From CAVVDT01 sp964568825 (GTDB lineage Bacteria; Pseudomonadota; Alphaproteobacteria; Rhizobiales; Aestuariivirgaceae): a DNA stretch of 17,363 bases. The notes below the pieces were generated by a model. The model saw nothing but the letters and a program-made list of their open reading frames with translations. It was not told the DNA's origin and ran no database searches. Of this stretch, positions 7,681 to 15,502 are shown in pieces. A program made the translations under genes and the position numbers. The stretch covers positions 1 to 17,363 of the forward strand of contig CAZMSA010000074.1 of assembly GCA_964568825.1 (NCBI GenBank), in the 5' to 3' direction. Within the stretch, counting starts at the first letter, position 1. Each line of letters opens with the position of its first letter.

Positions 7681-9184
7681 CAGATTCGTCGCCAAAACGT
7701 TTCCGTTTCTGAGCGACATCGAGCTGTGGAATGAGCCGAACGCCAGCGATTTCTACTTGTCGGTCCCGGATCGCAGCAGCGGCGCTACACACGCCGCTGC
7801 AGCGACATTTCCGCCCCACCGGCCATGGTCGGGGGCCGAATTCGTGCGCGATGTCATCATTCCCGGCACGACAGCCTTGCGCCAGAGCGGTTTTGCTGGC
7901 GGCATCGTGGGCGTGACCTTCGCCGAGAACGGGCTTGTCGGACATTTACCACATGAAAAGCCCGCCGCGTTCGCCAATACTCTGACGCGTTTCGTGCCCG
8001 AATTCGCAGCCCAAGCCAAGGAGAACGTGCGGATCGGGGCCTTTTATTTCAAGCCGGATTTTGCGATTGAAGTCTTTGACGCGCTGCGCGATCGCTTCGG
8101 CAGTGCCAAAGAGCTCCCCTTTGATCGCTTCGGAATCCACCCTTATCCCTACTTTAAGGTCGGGCAAACCCCCTTCTGGAAGCACTCGGTTGAGTTGGTC
8201 GACTCGTTCTACAAGCTTCAAGACCAATATGGCTACAGCCATGTTCCGGTCTGGGCCACGGAAGTGGGCATCAGGTCCGTCGATTTGCACAACAACTATA
8301 TCTACGATGCCGAGGCACAAAAGGCCTTTGTCCATCCTTTTGCGCAGGACGCCGGCTTCGGCGGAGAGCGGTTGCAGCGCATCTACTGGTACAAATACCA
8401 GGACCAGAACTGGGACCTTCAGCAGCAGAAGACTTTCGGCCTAGTGGACCATTATTTGAAGAAGAAGCCCGTCTATTATGCCGTCAAGGCCATTCATCGA
8501 AAAGTGCTGAACCGGCCGGCTGTGGGCGCTCTCTTCGACGATTTCCAATATGGTCTGGTGCATACCCGTGGTGCCACGGACCCCGATTTCTGGTCTGTCG
8601 ACAAGAGCGAGCAGTTCGCCTACGCCGTGTGCTCGCGCCCGATGGGCCAAGAGGATGCACATCTCCTCATTTATCCGGGCCGGTCCTACATGGATTGGTT
8701 TGCGATGACGACGCTCGGCGGCTTGCCGGCGGACGGCAGTGGCAAGCTGTCGCTGGATCTGGATTTTCGCCTGTTCCCCCAGTCTCTGAGGAACAAGGTA
8801 TCCTTTTCGATCGAGATCGCTGTCAATTCCATGGAAGAGCCGGGGAAGACAATAGCCGCCGTGCGGCTGCTGATCGATCCGGCAACGGCCGTGGTCTCGG
8901 CAAGGCCGGTCTCAGGCGACGGAACCGAGGGTCCGCAGGTCGGTTTCGGTGGCGTGAAGCCGGGGCAGCTTGCCGGTGTTTCCATCCGGACTGTTAGCGG
9001 CAATCTGTGCATATTTCCCCGGAGCGCGAAAGGTAAGGAACGCGCTGAACCTCTTTTCGCGCTGGCCGAAGTCGATACGAAGTGCTCTTTGTGCGTACAG
9101 TTGACGTTCCGTCGGGTTGCGGGGCCGCCAGGGTTTCTGGAACTGAAGCGCTTTCGGGCCGAGCGACCCATGGTCGGCGATTGA
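7352..9184 (+). CDS. Clan GH-A glycoside hydrolase (GH39-like)
   Basis: A 610-aa glycoside hydrolase with a TIM-barrel N-terminal part (about 1-380) and a beta-rich C-terminal part. The acid/base glutamate is E128 in ELWNEPN, the signature of clan GH-A. The likely nucleophile is E304 in VWATEVGI, preceded by FGIHPYPYF. The family look is GH39-like (beta-xylosidase or PslG-like). It lacks a signal peptide (MYEIGVNFAQIDTLV), so it is either cytoplasmic or exported by another route. PslG-type hydrolases trim or assist release of exopolysaccharides, so a similar role in this locus is plausible but inferred. The first ~110 codons are AT-rich and Lys/Ile/Asn-rich, the remainder GC-rich, so the gene looks mosaic. 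The ribosome binding site is weak (GAAAG at 7336-7340). It lies 42 bp after the sulfotransferase and probably shares its transcript. Confidence 0.8.
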   Translation: MYEIGVNFAQIDTLVNNNLVFEKYIEMLFELNVKVIRIPLYWRRLITYETKYKKENVKIENKMIDTYMEFFSKCPRNMEHLGCIVNCSPHVAREYYHDQSVFSDYYTEYIRFVAKTFPFLSDIELWNEPNASDFYLSVPDRSSGATHAAAATFPPHRPWSGAEFVRDVIIPGTTALRQSGFAGGIVGVTFAENGLVGHLPHEKPAAFANTLTRFVPEFAAQAKENVRIGAFYFKPDFAIEVFDALRDRFGSAKELPFDRFGIHPYPYFKVGQTPFWKHSVELVDSFYKLQDQYGYSHVPVWATEVGIRSVDLHNNYIYDAEAQKAFVHPFAQDAGFGGERLQRIYWYKYQDQNWDLQQQKTFGLVDHYLKKKPVYYAVKAIHRKVLNRPAVGALFDDFQYGLVHTRGATDPDFWSVDKSEQFAYAVCSRPMGQEDAHLLIYPGRSYMDWFAMTTLGGLPADGSGKLSLDLDFRLFPQSLRNKVSFSIEIAVNSMEEPGKTIAAVRLLIDPATAVVSARPVSGDGTEGPQVGFGGVKPGQLAGVSIRTVSGNLCIFPRSAKGKERAEPLFALAEVDTKCSLCVQLTFRRVAGPPGFLELKRFRAERPMVGD

Positions 9185-9347
9185 ACAGCCTGGTAAACTG
9201 CCGAACAGCCATGTATCGGCGTGCGGCCAACTCCCGGTGAGGCAGCAAATGCACCGGCCACATTCTTCACGCCACCATGATTATCTGATCAAGTCGCCGG
9301 CTCTTTTCAACAGATCAGCCGAAAACCCTACTGGTGAAGTAGCCTGA

Positions 9348-10754
9348 ATGAACAAGATCATCCGTATCGCTCTCTGGGCGCTTTTGAGTATCGCGTATGT
9401 AAGCACGGCGCCGGCTTCGGCAACCTGCCTTAACCGCCAACCGCCCACCGCGACCCCGTCGGGCACCTTCTCGCCCTTGTTGTTCGGCGCCCCTTTGCGT
9501 GCGAACAGGGCAACCGACGATGTGCGTAGCCGGCCAGCATTCCTGAAGTCACTGGAAAGCATTCCCATAAATAACTTCCGCTTCCCGGGTGGGAATTATG
9601 GTGACAACTATTTCTGGCGTGAGCAGAAGCCGGCGCGAAGCGATTGGCAGCCCAACAACTACCGGGCTTCTGCGAATGACCTGAGCTTTGATGAATTGAT
9701 AGCTGTTGCCAGATGTGTCGGTGCCCAGCTGACGATCGTCCTTAATCTCAAGACGTGGGTCGCACGCGGCGATATCGAGGGTGGTATCAGGGAGGCCGAA
9801 GACTGGGTCAGATACGCCAATGTGCAGAAGGGTTTCGGCATTCGCTATTGGGAGTTGGGCAACGAGCTCTATACCGAAGGCAAACAACGCGAACTGCGCC
9901 TGAGCGGCGACGATTACGGTCGCTATTATGCCATGTACCGCCGGCGGCTGAAGGCGGTAGACCCAAGCATTCGACTGGGCCTCGCGGTGCCGACGAGACT
10001 GGCGCGCGTTGCCAGAGGCGATGTCGGTCCGTGGTGGGACGAGGCCATCAGGGGCGCCAATGGCGATGTCGACTATGTCATCATCCACAATTACGCGCCG
10101 CGATCGATGCAAAGATTGGTGTACGGCGGTTCCGGCATGGACGCCCTTTTGAGACGTATTCACAACAAGATGCGTGCCAGCCTCGGGCACCTGGTTCCGG
10201 TGCATGTCACCGAATGGAATGCGGGTGTTCATTTGAACCCGAAGCCGGGTGGCATCGAGTTCGACTCGATCGGCCACGCCCTTTACGTCGCCGACGCATT
10301 GCTCGACCTAGCCGAAGGCGAGGTTCGCCTCGCCACCTATTGGCCCTTGCTCCGAGGCAAGCAAGGTCTCCTGGACCCCCATACCCTAGCGGTCAATGCC
10401 GTCGGCAAGGCCATGAAATTACTGACGCCACTGGCCGGCTGGCGCATCGAGCGGCGCCAGTCGATCAGCCCCGCTGGCCTGCAAGTCAGCCTCCTGTCCA
10501 GCCCCGGCAGGCGGCAGGGCGCCGTGGTGGCCCTGAACTGGTCGACGCGGGAAACCCAGGTCGATTGGAAGGCAATGATTGGCGGATGTGCAGCAACGGT
10601 CGAAGCACTGGAGCCGTCAGCCAGCGTCTCCAAGCCCGATGACCTTGTCGATGCCTTGCAACAAGATGCGACCCGGAGCGTGAAAGGACCTTACCACCTC
10701 GCCGGCTACTCGGTGGCCCTTATTCGGACCACGCAAGACGCTGGCTGCAATTGA
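9348..10754 (+). CDS. Secreted clan GH-A glycoside hydrolase (GH51/GH79-like)
   Basis: A 468-aa exported glycosidase. A signal peptide (IIRIALWALLSIAYVSTAPASA) is followed by a barrel with RFPGGNYGDNYFW (78-90), which closely matches the R-[FY]-PGGN motif of alpha-L-arabinofuranosidases and related GH51/GH79 enzymes. The acid/base glutamate is E173 in WELGNELY, and the nucleophile is E289 in VHVTEWNAG. A beta-sandwich tail (SLLSSPGRRQGAVVALNWS) closes the protein, as in GH51. It would act in the periplasm or outside on an arabinose-, glucuronate- or similarly substituted glycan; the substrate is not readable. The ribosome binding site GGTGAAG (9333-9339) lies 8 nt before the ATG. It follows the other hydrolase by 163 bp on the same strand, in which I saw no terminator. 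Confidence 0.82.
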   Translation: MNKIIRIALWALLSIAYVSTAPASATCLNRQPPTATPSGTFSPLLFGAPLRANRATDDVRSRPAFLKSLESIPINNFRFPGGNYGDNYFWREQKPARSDWQPNNYRASANDLSFDELIAVARCVGAQLTIVLNLKTWVARGDIEGGIREAEDWVRYANVQKGFGIRYWELGNELYTEGKQRELRLSGDDYGRYYAMYRRRLKAVDPSIRLGLAVPTRLARVARGDVGPWWDEAIRGANGDVDYVIIHNYAPRSMQRLVYGGSGMDALLRRIHNKMRASLGHLVPVHVTEWNAGVHLNPKPGGIEFDSIGHALYVADALLDLAEGEVRLATYWPLLRGKQGLLDPHTLAVNAVGKAMKLLTPLAGWRIERRQSISPAGLQVSLLSSPGRRQGAVVALNWSTRETQVDWKAMIGGCAATVEALEPSASVSKPDDLVDALQQDATRSVKGPYHLAGYSVALIRTTQDAGCN

Positions 10755-10780
10755 TGCGTGCCGGTTCGCGACCTGTCCGA

Positions 10781-10801
10781 CGATGGCCGAAAGGCCGATC
10801 G
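10781..10801. terminator. GNRA-capped hairpin after the secreted hydrolase (weak terminator candidate)
   Basis: CGATGGCC, a GAAA tetraloop, then GGCC-G-ATCG form an 8-bp stem with one bulged G, 26 bp after the hydrolase stop. No T-tract follows on the plus strand, so termination is uncertain. It also sits between the + strand hydrolase and the minus-strand IS630 tail. Confidence 0.3.
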
Positions 10802-10846
10802 CAGGGGAGGAGGGAGCGCACCGATTGATACCAGCGGTGCTGACCT

Positions 10847-11176
10847 TTAAGCGATATGGGCCCATTTTCTCATACCGATTGAAGTGATTGTGTCAGGCTG
10901 ATCGACGAGGCTGTTCCAAGCCTGACATGCAGCGTCGAGAATGGCGTCGTAGGTTGAGAAGACCCAGTTGGACAACCAGTTCTGGCGCAGATACTGCCAG
11001 ACATTTTCCACCGGGTTCAGCTCCGGTGAGCGCGATGGCAGCAGGATGATGGTGAGGTTGGCAGGCAGTTCCAACTTGTCTGTCGTGTGCCCGCCGGCGC
11101 GATCCATCAACACAACGGCATGCGCGCGGGCAGTTAAGCTCACCAAAACCCATTGCCAAACGGGGGCGTCCACATA
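10847..11176 (-). pseudogene. IS630-family transposase, C-terminal fragment
   Basis: Minus-strand translation gives the C-terminal third of an IS630-type DDE transposase: AHAVVLMDRAGGHTT (second catalytic Asp), then LLPSRSPELNPVENVW (catalytic Glu), QYLRQNWLSNWVFSTYDA and ITSIGMRKWAHIA at the natural end. The N-terminal helix-turn-helix and first Asp are missing. Similarity fades upstream of about 11131-11176, where an open frame continues to 11218 with unrelated residues. Catalytic activity is impossible in this state. No matching inverted repeats were found by eye. The remnant lies between the hydrolase and the HAD-like gene, so it marks a past insertion or deletion in the locus. Confidence 0.85.
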
Positions 11177-11431
11177 TGAACCAAAGTTCACCCGATTTGC
11201 GAACCCCAAATTATTCAAACCTCAGCGCCGCTGGTATGAACTACTCGTGCATACGTTGCCAACTTCTTGGTGCCGGCCCAGAAGAGAATTCGGGCGTACT
11301 CTCAGTGTCGCGACGATGCCGCGGCCCTCGGCACTTTCCGTACCTCTTTGTGCCTCTTTCGGGTGGCATCTTGTCACGTCACACGCTATGTCATGTCGTG
11401 ATTCAACCAATTTGCGTAAGTTCATATCGCC
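11177..11431. other. Intergenic region upstream of HAD-like gene
   Basis: About 255 bp without a supported gene. Open frames on both strands lack family signatures. It must contain the start signals for the HAD-like gene at 11432, but no good promoter or ribosome binding site is visible; an imperfect CACG-based dyad at about 11375-11400 is too poor to call. Confidence 0.4.
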
Positions 11432-12352
11432 ATGTGCAGCGACGTGACGTCCATTTACCGCTTTGACGACATCGCTGGAACATTAACGGCCGCGGCTTCG
11501 CGCCGACAGCTTATGGCGTGCAAAGATTTTGCCATGCTCCTCGCGCGCGATCTCGACTCTATGCTGTCCGACGAGGACAGCGTCCTGTCCCTCGACATAT
11601 TCGACACGCTGCTGATCAGGGACAATTCGAGCGAGTTCACCCGGTTCTTCGAAATCGGCCAGCGCATGGCCGATATCGTCAACGCCGCCAGCAAGACCGC
11701 GAAAACCGCCAAGACAGGAAAGGGCAAGGCCTCCGCCGTCGCTGGTGTCGATGCCTTTCTGGCGCGATATTTTGGCACCAGGGCAAGCTACCGGGCATCG
11801 ACGCCCATCAAGGGGTGCCGCGAGGGTTCGCTCAGCGAGATCCATGCAACCGCCAGCCGCATGTTGATCGGAAGCGCCGCACTGACCGACGCCTTCATCG
11901 AGGCCGAACTCACCTACGAGGCCACCCGGATGGAGCCCAGCCGGCTGCTTCTCGACCTCGTCAAGCGGCACAAGGCCCGCAAGGGCCGTTCGGTGTTGCT
12001 TACCGACATGTATATGCACAAATATCAGGTGGAATCGCTGCTGGGCAAGCTGGGCCTCGACCCGGCGGTTTTCGATCTTATCGTGTCCAGTGCCGACACC
12101 AAGGTATCCAAGGCATCGGGCGGCGTCTTCAAGATCGTCGAACAGGCGCTGAAGGCCGCGCCGTCGTGTTTCCTGCATGTCGGCGATAGCCTGCGGGGGG
12201 ATTTCCAAAAGCCGATAGAGCACGGCTGGCGGGCGGTGCATCTTCCCATACCCGATACCGAGATCGTCGCAAGGCGCAAGGATCATCTGAAGACGGCATC
12301 CATGCTGGCCAGCAAGCACGGCATATCGGTCGACATTGCCATACCGCACTGA
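11432..12352 (+). CDS. HAD-like hydrolase domain protein (N-terminal half of COG5610 type)
   Basis: Up to 306 aa, a haloacid-dehalogenase-fold protein. Motif I is LDIFDTLL (54-61), motif II LLTDMYM (T191), then a motif III lysine near SADTKVSK and motif IV HVGDSLRGDF (D252). Asp55 would be the nucleophile, but the second Asp of DxD is replaced by Phe57, a form seen in COG5610-type proteins from polysaccharide loci. A cap region lies between motifs I and II, with a Lys/Thr-rich stretch (SKTAKTAKTGKGK). The start is uncertain: ATG 11432 has no good ribosome binding site, and ATGs at 11513 and 11534 remain possible, still upstream of motif I. COG5610 proteins usually carry a second Rossmann-like half, which here appears as the start of the next gene, 40 bp downstream. 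Confidence 0.75.
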   Translation: MCSDVTSIYRFDDIAGTLTAAASRRQLMACKDFAMLLARDLDSMLSDEDSVLSLDIFDTLLIRDNSSEFTRFFEIGQRMADIVNAASKTAKTAKTGKGKASAVAGVDAFLARYFGTRASYRASTPIKGCREGSLSEIHATASRMLIGSAALTDAFIEAELTYEATRMEPSRLLLDLVKRHKARKGRSVLLTDMYMHKYQVESLLGKLGLDPAVFDLIVSSADTKVSKASGGVFKIVEQALKAAPSCFLHVGDSLRGDFQKPIEHGWRAVHLPIPDTEIVARRKDHLKTASMLASKHGISVDIAIPH

Positions 12353-12392
12353 GATACGACACCTAAAGGACCGAGCAGAGGTGAGTTCGACT

Positions 12393-14849
12393 ATGGCAGT
12401 CAATCCACGACCATCGGACACATTGAGCCGGCGTATGGGTTACGGCCTGTTGGGACCCGTCGTTCACCGCTGGCTTCTGGGCCTACATCAGTACGTGAAC
12501 TATTTCGACGACGGAAAGACCGAGTTTCTCTACTGCGCGCGCGCCGGAGTGCGTATCCAGCGCCTGTATGAACTGTTTCTGTCCGGCTATCCGCATCTGC
12601 CCTCAAGCAAAGGGCAGGTGTTCTGGGTTTCACGCGTGGCAGTCTGCAAAGGCAGCTACAAGCACGAACCCAAGGCAGCGCTGCATCAGATCGCGCTCGA
12701 ATACGCCAACCTGCCCGTGCGCGATGTGGTGAGCGGCCTCTTGCGCCACAGTCCCGAGCGCTTGCGCAGACTCAATCTCGACCGCCGGGAGATGAGGGCG
12801 CATGGGCAGGAATTATCGCAATGGCTGCAGGGCTCAACGGCTGAAGCCAAGGCGATAGAGGCCTATCTCACCGAGTGCGGTTCGGCCTTCGTTAGCTATA
12901 TCGAAGACCTGCTCGCCGGCAAGTCACGCGCAGTGCTGATCGACAGCGGGTGGCAGGGTACGGCCCAAAGCATGCTGACCAGGGCGTTCCCACAATATGC
13001 CTGGCAGGGCGTCTATTTCGGACGGATTCTGACGCCCGCCCACGATCCCGCCATCGTCAAGAACATCATCGGCATTCTCTTCGAGAAAGACGCCTATGAG
13101 CCCGCAGTGCCTGAAAGCGCCTTCATCTTACACCGTCATCTCATCGAGGCACTGCTCGAGCCCAATGGGCCCTCGATTGAGGAGATTCCGGCCGGCAGAT
13201 TCAAGTCCGTGGCCGACAAGCTTATCGCAGCCAACCTCGAGGAGATCATCGATAAGGACACGGATGCCTTCTATCTGCTTGTCCGCCAGTATCTGGAGGA
13301 CCATGCGGGCAGCGCCTTTTCAGACATCGTCAGCAGGCATCAGATGGCAATGGAGGAACTGGCGCGCATCATCGTGATGCCGACGCGAGAGGAGGCGCGG
13401 GCGTTTCGGGTCAAGCATCGTTCGGCCGATTTCGGCAAGGCCCTCGATGTTCCGGTGCTGCTGCCGAGCGATCATCCCATCTACACCGATGCAGAGGCGC
13501 GGATCACAAACGCCCTGTGGACACAAGGCCAGATTGCCCTCGAATTCGACGACGGCATGGCCAGGGAGATGCAGCTTCGCTCCATCAACAGCGCCACCGC
13601 CGTCAGCTACTTCGACCCCCAAGCTTTCGATGTCGAGATGGGCGAAACCGATCTCGAGGACCACGCCATTCCACGCAAGCCGCTCGTGGCGATCATCACG
13701 CGGACCAAGAACAGGCCCCTGCTCCTCAAGCGCGCTGCCGAGAGCATCGCGCGCCAGACCTATGACGGTTATGTGTGGGTAGTTGTCAACGACGGCGGCG
13801 ATGAGGCCGACGTGCGCGCGGTCATCGAAGAATCGGCCGTCGACCGGCGCAAGATCGTTCTAGTCAGCAACGCAAAAAGCCTCGGCATGGAAGCGGCCTC
13901 CAATGTCGGGATCAGGAACTCGGATTCGGAGTTCGTTCTGATTCACGACGACGACGATTCCCTGCATGAAAACTTTCTCCAGGAAACTGTCACCTTTCTC
14001 AACAGTCCCGGCGGTAAGCGCTATGGTGGCGTTATCACCCATTCTCTCTATGTGTCGGAGGAAATTCGGGGCAACCAGATCATCGAACACACACGGGTGC
14101 CCTATCGCGACTGGGTGCGCAATGTGCAACTGGCGGAAATGGTTTGCGAGAACTTCTTCCCCCCCATCGCGTTCATCTATAGGCGCTCGGTGTGGGAGGC
14201 CGTCAGCGGCTACAATGAATCGCTGCCGGTACTGGGCGACTGGTACTTCAACCTGGAGTTCCTATTGCACAGCGATATCGCCGTCATCCAGAAGCCGCTG
14301 GCGTACTACCATCACCGTGACCGCGGGGAATCGGCGCGATCGAGCCTTTACACCAACTCCGTGATCGGCGGTGTTTCAAAGCATGAGGAATTCGGATCCA
14401 TCCTCCGCAACGAGTTCTTCCGAAAGAACGCGACAAAGAGCCCGGCCGCACTGGCGATCCTGCTCGGCTACACCACCAACGAGATTCGCAACCAGTCGCG
14501 CCAGATCAGAACGGGCGCGGGCGTGCCGGCGCAGGCCGCAACCCCGGACCGGTTGTGGGCCATCGCCTGCATCAACAAGGCCCTCTCCGGGGGGAGCAAA
14601 TCCTGGCGCCTGCGGCTTCGCGGTGCCAGTGCGTTGTCGCCGGATGCCTCTTGGGAAGCTGTGCAGAAGGCCCTCATCAAGGGACCGATAGATATCCCCA
14701 TTCCCGACGATTTCGACGAGGCCCGCTATCTTTCTACCAACGAAGATGTTGCCGCCGCCTGCCAGCGCCGGGAGATCAGGTCGGGCTATGAGCACTATCT
14801 CAAGTACGGCTGGCGGGAAAACCGCGAGCGTCCGAGAAAGAACACCTGA
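12393..14849 (+). CDS. Fusion of COG5610 C-terminal-like domain and GT2 glycosyltransferase
   Basis: An 818-aa multidomain protein. Residues ~14-400 start GYGLLGPVVHRWLLGL and EFLYCARAGVRIQRLYELF, which parallel the GPLL...YFLARDGYLL segment of the C-terminal half of COG5610 HAD proteins. Residues ~430-700 form a GT-A glycosyltransferase family 2 domain: VAIITRTKNRP (432 on), VVVNDGGD (D467), IHDDDDS (519-522, metal-binding DxD), and GDWYFNLEFL (D616). The C terminus (774-814) is the short tail module YLSTNEDVAAA...SGYEHYLKYGWRENR that recurs at the ends of polysaccharide glycosyltransferases. It would transfer a sugar from a nucleotide donor. I chose ATG 12393 because AGAGGTGA (12377-12384) lies 8 nt upstream; a longer frame begins at 12336, inside the HAD gene. 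It is likely co-transcribed with the HAD gene. Confidence 0.82.
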   Translation: MAVNPRPSDTLSRRMGYGLLGPVVHRWLLGLHQYVNYFDDGKTEFLYCARAGVRIQRLYELFLSGYPHLPSSKGQVFWVSRVAVCKGSYKHEPKAALHQIALEYANLPVRDVVSGLLRHSPERLRRLNLDRREMRAHGQELSQWLQGSTAEAKAIEAYLTECGSAFVSYIEDLLAGKSRAVLIDSGWQGTAQSMLTRAFPQYAWQGVYFGRILTPAHDPAIVKNIIGILFEKDAYEPAVPESAFILHRHLIEALLEPNGPSIEEIPAGRFKSVADKLIAANLEEIIDKDTDAFYLLVRQYLEDHAGSAFSDIVSRHQMAMEELARIIVMPTREEARAFRVKHRSADFGKALDVPVLLPSDHPIYTDAEARITNALWTQGQIALEFDDGMAREMQLRSINSATAVSYFDPQAFDVEMGETDLEDHAIPRKPLVAIITRTKNRPLLLKRAAESIARQTYDGYVWVVVNDGGDEADVRAVIEESAVDRRKIVLVSNAKSLGMEAASNVGIRNSDSEFVLIHDDDDSLHENFLQETVTFLNSPGGKRYGGVITHSLYVSEEIRGNQIIEHTRVPYRDWVRNVQLAEMVCENFFPPIAFIYRRSVWEAVSGYNESLPVLGDWYFNLEFLLHSDIAVIQKPLAYYHHRDRGESARSSLYTNSVIGGVSKHEEFGSILRNEFFRKNATKSPAALAILLGYTTNEIRNQSRQIRTGAGVPAQAATPDRLWAIACINKALSGGSKSWRLRLRGASALSPDASWEAVQKALIKGPIDIPIPDDFDEARYLSTNEDVAAACQRREIRSGYEHYLKYGWRENRERPRKNT

Positions 14850-14938
14850 CGAAGGCACATTTTTGGGTGCGTCGTTTTCAGCTGCCGGGCTCGCCATGAT
14901 GCTGGATAGCACTTTCTTTGAACACGGCTGGTGCCGTT

Positions 14939-14967
14939 TCCACATGGCCCGTCACTGGCCATGTGGA
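14939..14967. repeat. Perfect 11-bp inverted repeat
   Basis: TCCACATGGCC (14939-14949) and GGCCATGTGGA (14957-14967) are exact reverse complements separated by 7 nt (CGTCACT). The hairpin begins 90 bp after the glycosyltransferase stop. No T-tract follows, so it may be an mRNA 3'-end stabiliser, a rho-assisted terminator, a regulator site or a small mobile-element end. Confidence 0.7.
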
Positions 14968-14994
14968 TCGGGCGAAGGCCTGACAGCAGCCCGC

Positions 14995-15270
14995 CGCGCC
15001 GTGACCGCACCGGCACTGCGCATCGGCTGCGCTGTCAGCGCACCCGGTTTGGCGGCATCAATGCGCTCGAAAATGACGAAGTCGGCCGCGTCTTCAGCGG
15101 CTCGTCGCTTGCCGGCAGCGCGGTCAACTTCATCCGCTCCGAGCAGGACCTCGGGGGTCTTTGCCTGGGACCGTGTTCAAGTGTCGGTGACCGAGCCGAA
15201 GAGGCTATTCGCCGAGATCCTGCGGCTGATTGGGCAGCTGTTGACACCGCTTGATCATGCGCCGGCGTGA
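14995..15270 (+). pseudogene. Possible frameshifted coding remnant, family unrecognised
   Basis: From about 15000 to 15150 one frame (INALENDEVGRVFSGSS, AGSAVNFIRSEQDLGG) shows strong G/C preference at third codon positions. From about 15165 to 15270 the same preference moves to another frame (VSVTEPKRLFAEILRL, IGQLLTPLDHAPA, stop). This looks like one decayed gene with a frameshift near 15150-15170. I cannot name the family, and neither part has a credible start. Confidence 0.28.
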
Positions 15271-15502
15271 GGCCTCCGATTGTCATGCGGTGCAGCGAAA
15301 CTGCGGGAGAAGTACGCCTTGATCACCACCGAATCGACACTCTCAGGCGTGCCTCAGAGCATGTTGGCTCATGAAAAGCGCCTTTCGCGCTGCCGCCGGC
15401 GCTCAGCCTTGTCAGGAAAAACGAAATGGCCCAAACTTTCGGTCTGGTTACCGGTTCATATGGGGAGCGTCGGTTGAATATCGGCTGTCACAAGGGCCCC
15501 TG

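Larger units (their letters stand above)
14850..15502. other. Spacer with inverted repeat and decayed coding-like sequence
   Basis: About 650 bp between the glycosyltransferase and the second sulfotransferase, with no intact recognised gene. It contains a strong 11-bp inverted repeat at 14939-14967 and a stretch at about 14995-15270 with GC-rich third positions in two successive frames. The remainder (15271-15502) holds nothing I can identify apart from the AAGGG ribosome binding site of the next gene. Confidence 0.5.

Noticed and set aside
9755..10642. 295-aa plus-strand open frame inside the secreted hydrolase
   Set aside because: Arg/Pro-rich out-of-frame reading of the hydrolase gene with its catalytic motifs in the other frame.
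11375..11400. CACG...CGTG dyad upstream of the HAD-like gene
   Set aside because: Only the outer four bases and two inner bases pair; too imperfect to call an operator.
11483..12421. 312-aa minus-strand open frame opposite the HAD-like gene
   Set aside because: The plus strand has ordered HAD motifs; the antisense frame has no recognisable domain.
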